Shown here: positions 9,862-20,052 of the stretch, piece by piece
How the letters are laid out: each line of letters starts with the position of its first letter
How positions within the stretch are numbered: the stretch's first letter is position 1
Assembly (NCBI GenBank): GCA_022730295.1
Contig: DZCM01000002.1
Location: 1 to 64,000, forward strand
Direction: 5' to 3'
Length of the DNA stretch: 64,000 bases
DNA from: Rhodanobacter sp.
Lineage (GTDB): Bacteria; Pseudomonadota; Gammaproteobacteria; Xanthomonadales; Rhodanobacteraceae
Position numbers and translations under genes: made by a program
Notes under the pieces: generated by a model
The model's input: only the letters and a program-made list of their open reading frames with translations
What the model was told of the DNA's origin: nothing
Database searches by the model: none

Positions 9862-11451
9862 TCAATGCCCACTCATGATGTCGACGAATCCCAGGGCTTC
9901 CCGAATGGGATCGAGCAATATGCCGTAGCGCGCTGTGCGTGCCGTGTCGCGCCGCAACGGTTCGCGCACCTGGGGCGCGCTCGGGGATCGCACGGTACGC
10001 GGGTTGTGATGGAAATCGACGCAACCCGGTTCGAACTCCAGCCCGCAGAACCCCAGCAACGCGCGTACCTCGGCGTCGGTGTCGTCGATGAGGGATTCGT
10101 ACGCCTGTTCCCGAACCGCATGCGGGAACAAGTGCAGCCACTGCCGCACCGCGCGATCAAAACCGTTCCAGTAAGCACCAAGATCCACGAAGCGGTGCGT
10201 CCAGCCCTGCCCGTCCGCGGTCATGAATTGGCGGTAACACGCGAAGCAGGTTTCCACCGGATCGCGGCGGCAAACCACGATTTTTGCACCCGGCAACATC
10301 GCGCGGATCGCGCCGGCGTGCATCCAGTTTCCCGGCAATTTGTCGGTGAAGAACGGCTTTCCCCGCCGCCAGCGTTGCGTGCGTTCGAGATAGCGTTCAC
10401 CGAGCCGCTGCCAATCCGCGGCTTCCATCGTGCCAACCCAATCAGGGTAGTGCCGGCCACGCCGCCTCGATTCCTCCATCAGCACCTGCGGCAAGTCATG
10501 CAACTCGCCCGACCCTTCCACTCTGGAGTGTGAAGCCAGCATTTGCTCGACCAGGGTCGACCCCGAGCGCGGCAAGCTGACGATGAAGACCACGCCGTCA
10601 CCGAGCGACGATGGCGCGCTGGCCGGCGATCGCGACGCAAATGCCGCGAGGATTGCATCAAGGCCCTGCGCAAACGCACGCGCATCCCAGCGTTGCAACT
10701 TGGCGGCGTGCGCGTGGGTTTCCTTGAGCACCGCCATCGCCTCGGCGTAGCGGACATGGGCATCGAGCACGCGACCTACTGCAAATCCCATGGCGATCCG
10801 GTCGCGCTCGCTGGCCGCCGGATCGCGTAACGCCGACCGCAGGGCCGGAATATCTTTGTCGCCAAGTGCCGCGCTGCCGAGCGTCGCAAGTCCCCACCAC
10901 GCGTCACCACATGCTGCGCGCAAAGCCAGCACCGCACGATACGCCGCGGCCGCATCGGCGTCGCGACCAGCCGATGCGAGCAGCGCGGCCAGTTGCAGTT
11001 GCGCCTGCAGATTGCCGGGCGCAAGTTCCACCGCCTTGCGCAAGGCCGCCTCGGCCGCTTCGAACTGCACCGCGCGCACGCGCAAGACGCCGAGGTTGTA
11101 CCACGCCAACGCCAAGCCGGGTTGCAGTTCGCAGGCACGTTGCAAGGCGGCCAGCGCGTCGTCGATGCGGCCGGCCGCGGCCAGTTGGACGCCCAACGTG
11201 CAACGCAGCGCCGCATCGCCGGGACGCTGCGACAGCGCACGCTGCATGGCATTCACCGCGCCCGCATGGTCGCCGGCGTGCCCGCGAACGCCGGCGAGCA
11301 AGTGCAACACATCAGGATGCTCGGGATATGCCACGGCCAAGTCTCGCACCAGCGGAACGCACTCGCGCAAGTTGCCGGCCTTCAGTGCGGCCCGCGCGCG
11401 CGCAAGCTTCGCCTGCGCCTCGCCGTCGAGCTCGTGCGATGGATTTGGCAT
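9862..11451 (-). CDS. TPR-containing sulfotransferase family protein
   Basis: N-terminal TPRs; PAPS-binding VSLPRSGSTLVEQML motif and GKPFFTDKLPGNW. Confidence 0.85.
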   Translation of the reverse strand: MPNPSHELDGEAQAKLARARAALKAGNLRECVPLVRDLAVAYPEHPDVLHLLAGVRGHAGDHAGAVNAMQRALSQRPGDAALRCTLGVQLAAAGRIDDALAALQRACELQPGLALAWYNLGVLRVRAVQFEAAEAALRKAVELAPGNLQAQLQLAALLASAGRDADAAAAYRAVLALRAACGDAWWGLATLGSAALGDKDIPALRSALRDPAASERDRIAMGFAVGRVLDAHVRYAEAMAVLKETHAHAAKLQRWDARAFAQGLDAILAAFASRSPASAPSSLGDGVVFIVSLPRSGSTLVEQMLASHSRVEGSGELHDLPQVLMEESRRRGRHYPDWVGTMEAADWQRLGERYLERTQRWRRGKPFFTDKLPGNWMHAGAIRAMLPGAKIVVCRRDPVETCFACYRQFMTADGQGWTHRFVDLGAYWNGFDRAVRQWLHLFPHAVREQAYESLIDDTDAEVRALLGFCGLEFEPGCVDFHHNPRTVRSPSAPQVREPLRRDTARTARYGILLDPIREALGFVDIMSGH

Positions 11452-11578
11452 GAGACCATCCGGGATCGGCAAAGCGCGCATCCTGACGCCCATCGCCCGC
11501 GGCTGGCAAGCTGCATTGCGGCAACCGGCGCGTTCCCCTGCGACAATACGCAGATCGCACGATCTGGAATCTCTGCAC

Positions 11579-12475
11579 ATGCTGCCCAACCATGTCCGCA
11601 TCGTTGAAGTCGGCGCCCGCGATGGTTTGCAGAACGAGAAGACCATCATTCCGACCTCAGTCAAGATCGAACTGATCGACCGCCTGTCGGCATGCGGGCT
11701 CGAATGCATCGAAGCGAGCAGCTTCGTGAGCCCCAAGTGGGTGCCGCAGTTGGCCGACGCCGAAGCGGTGTTCGCCGGCATCACCCGCAAGCCCGGCGTG
11801 GACTACCCGGCGCTGGTGCCGAACATGCAGGGCTACGAACGCGCGCGCGCCGCGGGCGTCACCAGCATTGCGGTGTTCACGGCCGCCAGCGAAGCGTTCA
11901 ACCAGAAAAACATCAATGCGTCGATCGACGAATCCATCGAGCGCTTCCGTCCGGTCATGGAACGCGCGCACACCGAGGGCGTACGGGTGCGCGGCTACGT
12001 TTCGACCGTGCTCGGCTGCCCGTACCAGGGCGCCGTTCCCGTCTCCGATGTCGTACGCGTATCCAAACGCCTGCATGCACTCGGTTGCGACGAAATTTCC
12101 CTCGGCGACACCATCGGTGTCGGCACCCCGGTCAAGGCCCGTGCGATGCTGCACGCCGTCTCGGGAGAAGTGCCGATGAAAGCGCTGGCCGTGCATTTCC
12201 ACGACACCTACGATCAGGCACTGGCAAATATCTACGCCTGCCTGGAAGAAGGCGTGCGGGTGGTCGACAGCTCGGTATCCGGCACCGGCGGCTGCCCCTA
12301 CGCGAAAGGAGCCACTGGCAACGTCGCCAGTGAAGATGTCACCTACATGTTGCAAGGCATGGGTATCGAAACCGGGATCGACCTCGACAAATTGATCGAG
12401 ACCGGCGCGTGGCTGGCCAGACAACTCGGCAAACCGACATCGAGCCGGGTTACGCGCGCGCGGATGGGCGAGTAA
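11579..12475 (+). CDS. mvaB: hydroxymethylglutaryl-CoA lyase
   Basis: VRIVEVGARDGLQNEK...SSFVSPKWVPQLADA...GTGGCPYAKGATGNVASEDV. Confidence 0.95.
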   Translation: MLPNHVRIVEVGARDGLQNEKTIIPTSVKIELIDRLSACGLECIEASSFVSPKWVPQLADAEAVFAGITRKPGVDYPALVPNMQGYERARAAGVTSIAVFTAASEAFNQKNINASIDESIERFRPVMERAHTEGVRVRGYVSTVLGCPYQGAVPVSDVVRVSKRLHALGCDEISLGDTIGVGTPVKARAMLHAVSGEVPMKALAVHFHDTYDQALANIYACLEEGVRVVDSSVSGTGGCPYAKGATGNVASEDVTYMLQGMGIETGIDLDKLIETGAWLARQLGKPTSSRVTRARMGE

Positions 12476-12595
12476 AGGCTCTCATGCGATCATCCATGAT
12501 CGCTGCATCGTGGAATGCACGACAGCGGGAATAATTTCGCATCGTCAACACCAGAACGGCCTTCCTTGGTCTGACTTACCACACAGCTGCTCCGC

Positions 12596-13093
12596 ATGTC
12601 ACCACCGGCCCGAGATTTCACAATTCGTCCGATCGACGCGCGCGACGATGCGGCCATGGCCGCGATCATCCGCAGCGTGATGCCGGAATTTGGTGCCGGC
12701 GGTGCGGGCTTCGCGATCCACGATGCTGAGGTCGATGCGCTGAGCGCGGCCTATTCCAAACCACGCAGCAGCTACTTCGCGCTTGAAATCGACGGCAGGA
12801 TCGTTGGCGGTGGTGGCGTCGCACGGCTGGAACATGGCGAACCCGACATCTGCGAGCTGCGCAAAATGTATTTCTTGCCAGAGGCGCGCGGCCTCGGTGC
12901 GGGCCACGCAATGATCGAACGCTGCCTCGCCGTCGCACACGACTTCGGATTCAAGCGTTGCTACCTCGAAACCTTGACCGGCATGGACGCCGCCCAGCAT
13001 CTGTACCGCAAGCACGGATTCACTCCGCTGTGCTCGCCGATCGGCAAGACCGGCCACCATGGCTGCGATCGCTGGTACATCCGCGCGTTGTGA
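12596..13093 (+). CDS. GNAT family N-acetyltransferase
   Basis: FTIRPIDARDDAAMAAIIR...LRKMYFLPEARGLGAGHAMIERCL. Confidence 0.88.
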   Translation: MSPPARDFTIRPIDARDDAAMAAIIRSVMPEFGAGGAGFAIHDAEVDALSAAYSKPRSSYFALEIDGRIVGGGGVARLEHGEPDICELRKMYFLPEARGLGAGHAMIERCLAVAHDFGFKRCYLETLTGMDAAQHLYRKHGFTPLCSPIGKTGHHGCDRWYIRAL

Positions 13094-13151
13094 GCGCCAC
13101 GGCCACGTTACCTGCCGTACAATTACGCGTTTGCAATTCTGGAGTGAACGC

Positions 13152-13919
13152 ATGCAACTCGACCAGGCCAAGGCCATCATCACCGGCGGCGCTTCGGGCC
13201 TCGGCCACGCCGTGGCGCAGCACCTTGTCGCCCGTGGCGGCAAAGTGGCACTGTTCGATGTCAACGAAGAGAAGGGCCATGCCGCCGCGCAGGAACTCGG
13301 TTCTGCGGCGCGCTTCATCAAGACCGACGTCACCAACGAGGCTGGTGTTTCGGCCAATGTCGCCGCCGCACGCGACGCGATGGGTGGCCTGAATGTGGTG
13401 ATGAACTGTGCCGGTATCCTCGGCGCCGGGCGCGTGCTGGGCAAGGAAGGCCCGATGCCGCTCAAGACCTTCGCCGGTACCGTGATGGTGAACCTGATTG
13501 GCAGCTTCAACGTGGCCAAGGCTGGCGCCGCCCTGATGCAGGCGAACGATCCCGGCGCAGACGGCGAGCGCGGCGTGATCGTCAATACGGCATCGGTCGC
13601 CGCGTTTGAAGGCCAGATCGGCCAGGCGGCGTATTCGGCATCCAAGGGTGGCGTAGTCGGCATGACCCTGCCGATGGCGCGCGAGTTGTCGCGCTTTGGT
13701 ATTCGCGTCATGACTATTGCTCCCGGCATCTTCTGGACGCCGATGGTGGACGGCATGCCGCCGCAGGTGCAGGAATCCCTCTCGGCATCGATCCCGTTCC
13801 CGTCGCGCCTCGGTCGTCCAGAGGAATTCGCTGACACGGTCGCCTTCATCCTCGGCAACCGTTATCTCAACGGCGAGACCATCCGCCTCGATGGCGCCGT
13901 GCGCCTGCAGCCCAAGTAA
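13152..13919 (+). CDS. SDR family, 3-hydroxyacyl-CoA dehydrogenase type II-like
   Basis: [23 protein letters not shown] motif; MNCAGIL. Confidence 0.88.
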   Translation: MQLDQAKAIITGGASGLGHAVAQHLVARGGKVALFDVNEEKGHAAAQELGSAARFIKTDVTNEAGVSANVAAARDAMGGLNVVMNCAGILGAGRVLGKEGPMPLKTFAGTVMVNLIGSFNVAKAGAALMQANDPGADGERGVIVNTASVAAFEGQIGQAAYSASKGGVVGMTLPMARELSRFGIRVMTIAPGIFWTPMVDGMPPQVQESLSASIPFPSRLGRPEEFADTVAFILGNRYLNGETIRLDGAVRLQPK

Positions 13920-13945
13920 ACGCCCTCCCACCCCCGAGTCCCGGC

Positions 13946-14509
13946 ATGAAAGCTTCCGACACCAAGAAAGGCAACGTCGTCGAACACGAGGGCACCGTGT
14001 ACCAGGTGCGCGACATCCAGCGCAGCTCGCCCACGGCGCGCGGCGGCAATGTCACCTTCCGTTTCACGCTGTACTCGATCCCGGGTGGACGCAAGTTCGA
14101 TCTGAGCCTGCGCGCCGACGACGACCTCAAGGAAATGGAACTGGTGCGCCGCACCGTGAATTTTTCCTACAAGGACGGCGACGCCTTCGTATTCCTTGAC
14201 GGCGAAGATTTCACGCCCTACATGCTGGACCCCGAGGTGGTCGGCGACAACGCTCCCTGGATCGTCGAAAGCGTCGAGGGCTATTACGTGCAGCTGATCG
14301 ACGACGCGCCCGTTGCCTTGCAGGTGCCGACCAGTGTCGCGCTCACGGTCGTCGACACCGCGCCGGAACTGAAGGGCGCCTCGGCAACCAAGCGCAGCAA
14401 GCCTGCCAAGCTGGAGACCGGCGTGGAAATCCAGGTGCCGGAATACATCAGCACTGGTGAACGCGTGTGGGTGAACACCCTGACGGGCGAGTTTTCCGGA
14501 CGCGCGTGA
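13946..14509 (+). CDS. elongation factor P-like protein EfpL/YeiP
   Basis: [43 protein letters not shown] fold with SPTARGG loop instead of PGKG. Confidence 0.9.
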   Translation: MKASDTKKGNVVEHEGTVYQVRDIQRSSPTARGGNVTFRFTLYSIPGGRKFDLSLRADDDLKEMELVRRTVNFSYKDGDAFVFLDGEDFTPYMLDPEVVGDNAPWIVESVEGYYVQLIDDAPVALQVPTSVALTVVDTAPELKGASATKRSKPAKLETGVEIQVPEYISTGERVWVNTLTGEFSGRA

Positions 14510-14740
14510 ACGCGCGACACCGCGCGGAAGTCGGCTGTCTTTAGCCACCGCGTGTTGCGCCGCAGCACGGATGGCCGCGCGAATCGCACCTGCCAACATG
14601 ACGTTCGCCGCTTGTGGTGCGCCGATTTCGCAAGTATGTTACGGCGCGCTTGCCGCTGAATTAGCGCAAGTCCGCGCGTGGCCTCGAAGGGGGGCGTTGT
14701 GCGGTACATCCCGCCACGTTGACAGAGGCAGATAACGCGC

Positions 14741-16216
14741 ATGACATTCTGGAACCAACTTTGGACGACGAAGCCGATCGAGGCCGAACTCGGCGACAAC
14801 GAACTGAAACGCACGCTCGGGCCGTGGGCACTCACCGCGCTTGGCATCGGCGCGATCGTCGGCACCGGCATCTTCGTGCTGACCGGCGTCGCCGCGGCCA
14901 ACAACGCCGGCCCGGCACTCGCATTGTCCTTCGTGGTCGCGGGCTTCGTCTGCGCGATGGCGGCACTGTGCTACGCCGAATTTGCCGCGATGATCCCGGT
15001 CGCCGGCAGCGCCTACTCGTATTCCTACTCGACCCTCGGCGAATTGATCGCATGGTTCATCGGCTGGAACCTGGTGCTTGAATACCTGGTTTCGATTTCC
15101 GCTGTCGCGGCCGGGTGGTCGGGTTATGTCGTGTCGCTGTTGAAACACATCGGCATCGTGATCCCGGCTGCGTTCGCCAATGCTCCGCTGGCCAAAGGCG
15201 CCGGAGCGATGTCGGTGGTGGCAACCGGCGACGTCATCAACCTGCCCGCGGTGTTCATCGTGCTGGCAATCACCGCGCTTTGCTATTTCGGCATCAAGCA
15301 TTCCTCGACCGTGAACATCTGGATCGTCGTCATCAAACTGACGGTGATCTTCCTGTTCATCATCTTCGGATTGCATTACATCGTGCCGGAGAACTGGCAC
15401 CCGTTCGTGCCGGACCGCGTGTGTTCCACCGCCGGTGCCGTCGGCGACATGTGCCGCCCGGGCAAGTACGGCTGGATGGGCGTGTTCGAAGGTGCGGCGA
15501 TCATCTTCTTCGCCTACATCGGCTTCGACGCGGTCTCGACCGCGGCGCAGGAAGCCAAGAACCCGAAGCGCGACATGCCAATCGGCATCCTCGCCAGCCT
15601 GCTGATCTGCACCGCCCTGTACATCATCGTGTCGCTGGTGTTGACCGGCATCGTGCCGTTCAAGGAACTGAACGTACCGAACCCGGTCTCGTTCGGCATC
15701 GAACAGGTGCCTGCGCTGCGCAACTGGCTGGCTCCGCTGATCGATATCGGCGCACTGGCCGGGTTGTCGTCGGTGATCCTGGTGATGGTGATCGGCCAAC
15801 CGCGCATTTTCTACGCGATGAGCAAGGACGGCCTGCTGCCGCCTGCCTTCGGCAAGGTGCACCCGCGCCACCAGACCCCGCACGTGGCCACGCTCATCAC
15901 AGGCATCATCGCCGCGATCGGCGCCGGCCTGTTGCCGATCGACATTCTGGCTGAGCTGACCAACATCGGGACCCTGCTGGCGTTCCTGGTGGTCTGCATC
16001 GCGGTATTGGTGATGCGCTACACGCGCCCCGACATGCCGCGTCCATTTCGTACACCGTGGCCATGGGTCACCTGCGTAGTCGGCGCGCTCGGCTGCGTGG
16101 TGTTGATCCTCAGCCTGCCGCACGACACCTGGTGGCGCGCCATCATCTGGACCGCGATCGGCCTCGTGATCTACTTTGGCTATGGCTTGCGGCACAGCCG
16201 GCTGCGCAAACGCTGA
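14741..16216 (+). CDS. APC superfamily amino acid permease (cationic amino acid transporter type)
   Basis: LGPWALTALGIGAIVGTGIFVLTG...; multi-TM. Confidence 0.9.
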   Translation: MTFWNQLWTTKPIEAELGDNELKRTLGPWALTALGIGAIVGTGIFVLTGVAAANNAGPALALSFVVAGFVCAMAALCYAEFAAMIPVAGSAYSYSYSTLGELIAWFIGWNLVLEYLVSISAVAAGWSGYVVSLLKHIGIVIPAAFANAPLAKGAGAMSVVATGDVINLPAVFIVLAITALCYFGIKHSSTVNIWIVVIKLTVIFLFIIFGLHYIVPENWHPFVPDRVCSTAGAVGDMCRPGKYGWMGVFEGAAIIFFAYIGFDAVSTAAQEAKNPKRDMPIGILASLLICTALYIIVSLVLTGIVPFKELNVPNPVSFGIEQVPALRNWLAPLIDIGALAGLSSVILVMVIGQPRIFYAMSKDGLLPPAFGKVHPRHQTPHVATLITGIIAAIGAGLLPIDILAELTNIGTLLAFLVVCIAVLVMRYTRPDMPRPFRTPWPWVTCVVGALGCVVLILSLPHDTWWRAIIWTAIGLVIYFGYGLRHSRLRKR

Positions 16217-16351
16217 GCGGGACCCGCCCCCCACCAACAGCTTGTTGAAGCCGGACTCGGCTCCGCCGGATCAAGCACTTGCGTTGCTTGTTCCGCGGCG
16301 GGGCATCCATGACCCGCGCTGGCAGGGTGAATTCAACACCCTGACAAATCG

Positions 16352-16377
16352 CCATCCATACTCAATCGTATGGATGG
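16352..16377. repeat. perfect 10-bp inverted repeat
   Basis: CCATCCATAC-TCAATC-GTATGGATGG; no T-run on either strand. Confidence 0.6.
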
Positions 16378-16500
16378 AAATTCTCGATTCATCAAAATAT
16401 TAACGCTGTAAGTCTTTGCTTTTGCGTTGAATAAAATTCATCTGCAAATTGTGCCATCTCGTTCTTGGCCCCCTGCCCCCACCCGCGCTATGATTTGTCT

Positions 16501-16680
16501 TCCGCGGGATTTCCCATTGGCAGTGGACCCCGGACCGCCGCCCGGTGCGGCAAGCGTAGTCAGCTCCTCCGCTTGCCGTATCCGGGCAGCAACTTTTAAA
16601 GCCCCGTGGTTTTCCAGTCGCCCGCCGCCCACGAATCGATACGAAATGCGCGCTGATGGACGCTCGCCGAGCTGACGATG
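16501..16680 (+). ncRNA. candidate structured small RNA; 3' end undefined
   Basis: Upstream TTGGCC-N18-TATGAT promoter-like element (16465..16494); hairpin 16540..16587 with CGGCAAGCG/CGCTTGCCG and GCCCGG/CCGGGC stems and a CU-rich loop; no convincing ORF. Confidence 0.3.
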
Positions 16681-16780
16681 CTTTCGCCGGCACAAAAAAC
16701 CGGGGCGGCCCAAGGCCAGCCCGATTCCTGTTTCACGAACGCGCACAGCGCGCGTGCAGCCAAGCCAGCGACGTCGCCGA

Positions 16781-17107
16781 TCAGCCCTTGGCCTGGAACC
16801 CCGCGCACCAACCCTTCGAGTGCACGTCAAAGCCAGGGAAGATCGCGCATGGCCCGTAAGCGTCACCAGCCTTGCCCTGGAAATGGACGCAAGCCGCGCA
16901 ATCCTGCCCGGGTTTGTGCGGCGCCGGCGCCTTGGTGTCGTCTTCGACATAATTCAACGCCTTGGCCGTAGCGTTGGTCGCGGCGCTGAGGTGCGGCAGC
17001 GCGGCCATCACGCGTCGCGGCAGTGCGCTCAGCACAGCCAACGCAGCCGCAGTGCCGCCAGCAAACTTCAGGAAGCGGCGGCGGCTGGACGGGGTTTCAT
17101 CAGTCAT
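16781..17107 (-). CDS. high-potential iron-sulfur protein with Tat signal
   Basis: SSRRRFLKFAGGTAAALAVLSAL; C-x2-C...C...C pattern CAACVHFQGKAGDAYGPCAIFPG...GWCAGF. Confidence 0.9.
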   Translation of the reverse strand: MTDETPSSRRRFLKFAGGTAAALAVLSALPRRVMAALPHLSAATNATAKALNYVEDDTKAPAPHKPGQDCAACVHFQGKAGDAYGPCAIFPGFDVHSKGWCAGFQAKG

Positions 17108-17238
17108 GTCGGTACTCCTCTCCGTAAGAACACGTGTGGGCACCGCACCATCCTAGCGCCTGTAGCCCACGGCGGCGTGAATTGCCGGCGTGGGGCGCAT
17201 GCTACATTCAGCGGACTGAACGAACCTGCGTCGCGAGC

Positions 17239-17886
17239 ATGACATCAAGCCCACCCGGATTCACCGACCGCCTGCACGCATGCGGTGTGGAAATCGCCCG
17301 CGCCGGTGTCGAGTTTGCAGCGCGCGGCTGGACACCTGCGACCAGCAGCAATTTCTCGACGCGCATTGACGACGCGCACATCGCGGTCACGATCTCCGGG
17401 CGCGACAAGGGCGCACTGACACCTGCTGATGTCATGGCGGTGGATCTCGATGGCCACGCTCTTGATCCGGCGCTGAAGTCATCAGCTGAAACCGAGTTGC
17501 ATCTGCAGCTCTATCGCCGCCTCCCCGAGACCGGCGCGGTGCTGCACACCCACTCGCACAATCAGACGGTCGCATCGCGCTTGTTCGCACCCGTGGGTGT
17601 CATCGCGTTGCGTGGCTGGGAGCTGCAGAAGGCGATCACCGGTTACACCACCCACGACAGCGAACTGGATCTGCCGGTATTCCCCAACTCGCAGGCGATG
17701 GCCGACATCGAAGCCCGCGTCGATGCGTGGCTCGATGCCGGCAAGCCCCTCCACGCCTACCTCATCGATGGTCACGGCCTTTACACTTGGGGCCGCAACA
17801 TGATCGAGGCCAAGCGCCACCTCGAAGCCCTGGAATTCCTGTTGGCCTGCGAACTCGACTTGAAACGACTTGGAGCCAATCCATGA
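17239..17886 (+). CDS. mtnB: methylthioribulose-1-phosphate dehydratase
   Basis: Class II aldolase family; SNFSTRIDDAHIAVTISGRDKG...HTHSHNQTVASRL; operon with mtnD, mtnC. Confidence 0.93.
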   Translation: MTSSPPGFTDRLHACGVEIARAGVEFAARGWTPATSSNFSTRIDDAHIAVTISGRDKGALTPADVMAVDLDGHALDPALKSSAETELHLQLYRRLPETGAVLHTHSHNQTVASRLFAPVGVIALRGWELQKAITGYTTHDSELDLPVFPNSQAMADIEARVDAWLDAGKPLHAYLIDGHGLYTWGRNMIEAKRHLEALEFLLACELDLKRLGANP

Positions 17887-18428
17887 GCCGCCTGCGTGTG
17901 TATGCCCAGAACGAACCTGGGCGTCCGCTTGACACCCTGCTTGACCACGCCATGATCGCCCATGCCCTGGACGAAGTCGGCGTGCGCTTCGAACGCTGGG
18001 AAGCCGCCCAGCCGATCGAACCGGGCGCCACTCAGGACGAAGTGATCGCGGCGTATGCCAGTGACATCGACCGCCTGAAGCAGGAAAAAGGCTATCGGGC
18101 CGTCGACGTGATTTCGCTCACCGCCGACCATCCGCAGAAAGACGCCTTGCGCCAGAAATTCCTGTCCGAACACGCGCACTCGGAAGACGAGGTGCGTTTC
18201 TTCGTGGCCGGACAAGGCCAGTTCACCCTGCACATCGGCGAACGTGTCTATGACGTCCTGTGCGAGAAGGGCGACCTGATTGGCGTGCCCGACGGCACGC
18301 GGCACTGGTTCGACATGGGGCCGAACCCGCACTTCGTCGCGATTCGCCTGTTCACCAACACGGAAGGCTGGGTCGCGACTTTTACCGGCGACGACATTGC
18401 CGCGCGCTTTCCGCGGCTGCAAAACTGA
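17883..18428 (+). CDS. mtnD: acireductone dioxygenase
   Basis: FLSEHAHSEDEVRFFVAGQGQFTLHIGERVYDVLCEKGDLIGVPDGTRHWFDMG. Confidence 0.95.
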   Translation: MSRLRVYAQNEPGRPLDTLLDHAMIAHALDEVGVRFERWEAAQPIEPGATQDEVIAAYASDIDRLKQEKGYRAVDVISLTADHPQKDALRQKFLSEHAHSEDEVRFFVAGQGQFTLHIGERVYDVLCEKGDLIGVPDGTRHWFDMGPNPHFVAIRLFTNTEGWVATFTGDDIAARFPRLQN

Positions 18429-18436
18429 CCCCGCCC

Positions 18437-19138
18437 ATGAGCGTGGAATTCTCGGGCATCCGGGCCGTCCTCACCGACATCGAAGGCACCACCAGTTCGA
18501 TCAGCTTCGTCAAGGACGTGCTGTTTCCCTACGCGCGCAAACACCTGCCCACTTTCGTCGCCGAGCACCGGGACGACCCCGAGGTGTGTCGCTGGCTGTC
18601 TGCCACCGCGACGGATGCCGGTATCGACGACCCCGAATCACCGCGCGTCGTCGCCGCCCTGCTCGGCTGGATCGATGCCGACGTCAAGGCCACGCCGCTG
18701 AAAGCGCTGCAGGGCATGATCTGGAAGGCCGGCTACGAGTCGGGCGCCTACCGCGCGCACATGTATCCGGAGGTGCCCGCGCGGCTGCGCGCATGGAAGG
18801 CGCAAAGCCTGAAACTGTATGTGTTTTCGTCCGGATCGGTGCCGGCGCAGCAGTTGTTCTTCGAACACAGCGAAGCTGGCGATCTCGCGCCACTCATCGA
18901 CGGCTGGTTCGACACCGAAACCGGTGGCAAGCGCGATGAGGCTTCGTACACCCGGATCGCCGCCGCGATTGGCCTGCCATCATCCGCCATCGTGTTCCTG
19001 TCCGATATCGCTGCCGAACTCGACGCCGCCAAGGCAGCGGGAATGCCCACGGTGCAGCTGTGTCGTCCGCCGGAGTCATGCACGGACACCGGCAAGCACC
19101 CATGCGCGGCTGATTTCCAGGCCATCCATCTCGCATGA
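18437..19138 (+). CDS. mtnC: enolase-phosphatase E1 (2,3-diketo-5-methylthio-1-phosphopentane phosphatase)
   Basis: IRAVLTDIEGTTSSISFVKDVLFPYAR...VFSSGSVPAQQLFF. Confidence 0.95.
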   Translation: MSVEFSGIRAVLTDIEGTTSSISFVKDVLFPYARKHLPTFVAEHRDDPEVCRWLSATATDAGIDDPESPRVVAALLGWIDADVKATPLKALQGMIWKAGYESGAYRAHMYPEVPARLRAWKAQSLKLYVFSSGSVPAQQLFFEHSEAGDLAPLIDGWFDTETGGKRDEASYTRIAAAIGLPSSAIVFLSDIAAELDAAKAAGMPTVQLCRPPESCTDTGKHPCAADFQAIHLA

Positions 19139-20052
19139 AATGGCTCGCCGCGATTGCATTGTCGATGCTCGCCAGCGTGGCCATGACCGCGTCCGCCGAC
19201 ACGCCTGACGCCGACGCGTGGCCCGCCAATGCACCCACACCCGAACAGGTTGTCTATGCGCAAACCGGCTTGCTGGAAGCGGAAGCGTCACGGCTGCAGC
19301 CGCGCTCGCCCGGCAAGGTGAACATGTATGCGATCGTGTTCGCGGGTGACAGCAGTGAAAACGTTTTTCGCAACGAAGCGGAATATTTCGACAAGCTGTT
19401 TTCGCAACGTCTCGGCGCCAAGGGGCACGTGCTGGTGCTGGAGAACAACCCGGCAGCGTTGAGCACCCGGCCACTGGCGACGTGGACCAACCTCGAAGCT
19501 GCGCTGGACGACGTCGCAGCGAAGATGGATCCCGCCCAGGACATCCTGCTGATGTATTTCACCACCCACGGCAGCGAGGACCACACCCTGCTGGTCGACA
19601 TGGATCCGCTGCCACTCGACCAGATCGGCGCCGGCGACCTGCCCGGCATCCTTGCGGAGCATCCCTTCAAGTACAAAGTGGTGATCGTCAACGCCTGCTA
19701 TTCCGGTGGTTTCATCCCGCCACTCAAATCTGCGGACAGCATGATCATCACGTCCGCGCGCAGCGACCGCTCATCATTCGGCTGCGGCGAGCAGTCCGAA
19801 CTCACCTGGTTCGGTCATGCCTTCCTGGTCGACGCCCTGAACAAGACCGACAACTTCCGGATGGCCTTCGCGATGGCCAAGGCGCAAGTTTCCACATGGG
19901 AAAAGCGCGATGGCTACCAGGCATCCGATCCGCAAATCTCTATCGGTAACGGCATCGCCGCACAACTCAACCGATGGCGAAGTGGCTTCACGCCTGGCCC
20001 GGCGATACAGTTCGCGCCGGCATCCACACATCCGCAAGGCACGCACCGTTGA
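19135..20052 (+). CDS. C13 family (legumain-like) peptidase, secreted
   Basis: Signal peptide; catalytic-type motifs LLMYFTTHGSEDH and VVIVNACYSGGF; SARSDRSSFGCG. Confidence 0.85.
   Translation: MKWLAAIALSMLASVAMTASADTPDADAWPANAPTPEQVVYAQTGLLEAEASRLQPRSPGKVNMYAIVFAGDSSENVFRNEAEYFDKLFSQRLGAKGHVLVLENNPAALSTRPLATWTNLEAALDDVAAKMDPAQDILLMYFTTHGSEDHTLLVDMDPLPLDQIGAGDLPGILAEHPFKYKVVIVNACYSGGFIPPLKSADSMIITSARSDRSSFGCGEQSELTWFGHAFLVDALNKTDNFRMAFAMAKAQVSTWEKRDGYQASDPQISIGNGIAAQLNRWRSGFTPGPAIQFAPASTHPQGTHR

Noticed and set aside
14639-16237. 532-aa minus-strand ORF
   Set aside because: Antisense to a well-supported APC permease; His/Asp/Arg-rich shadow composition
16501-16690. 6S RNA, tmRNA or RNase P RNA
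   Set aside because: No matching conserved motifs (for example GAGGAAAGTCC or the 6S open-bubble arrangement)
17108-17238. SAM or SAH riboswitch upstream of mtnB
   Set aside because: Short divergent intergenic region shows no recognisable aptamer core
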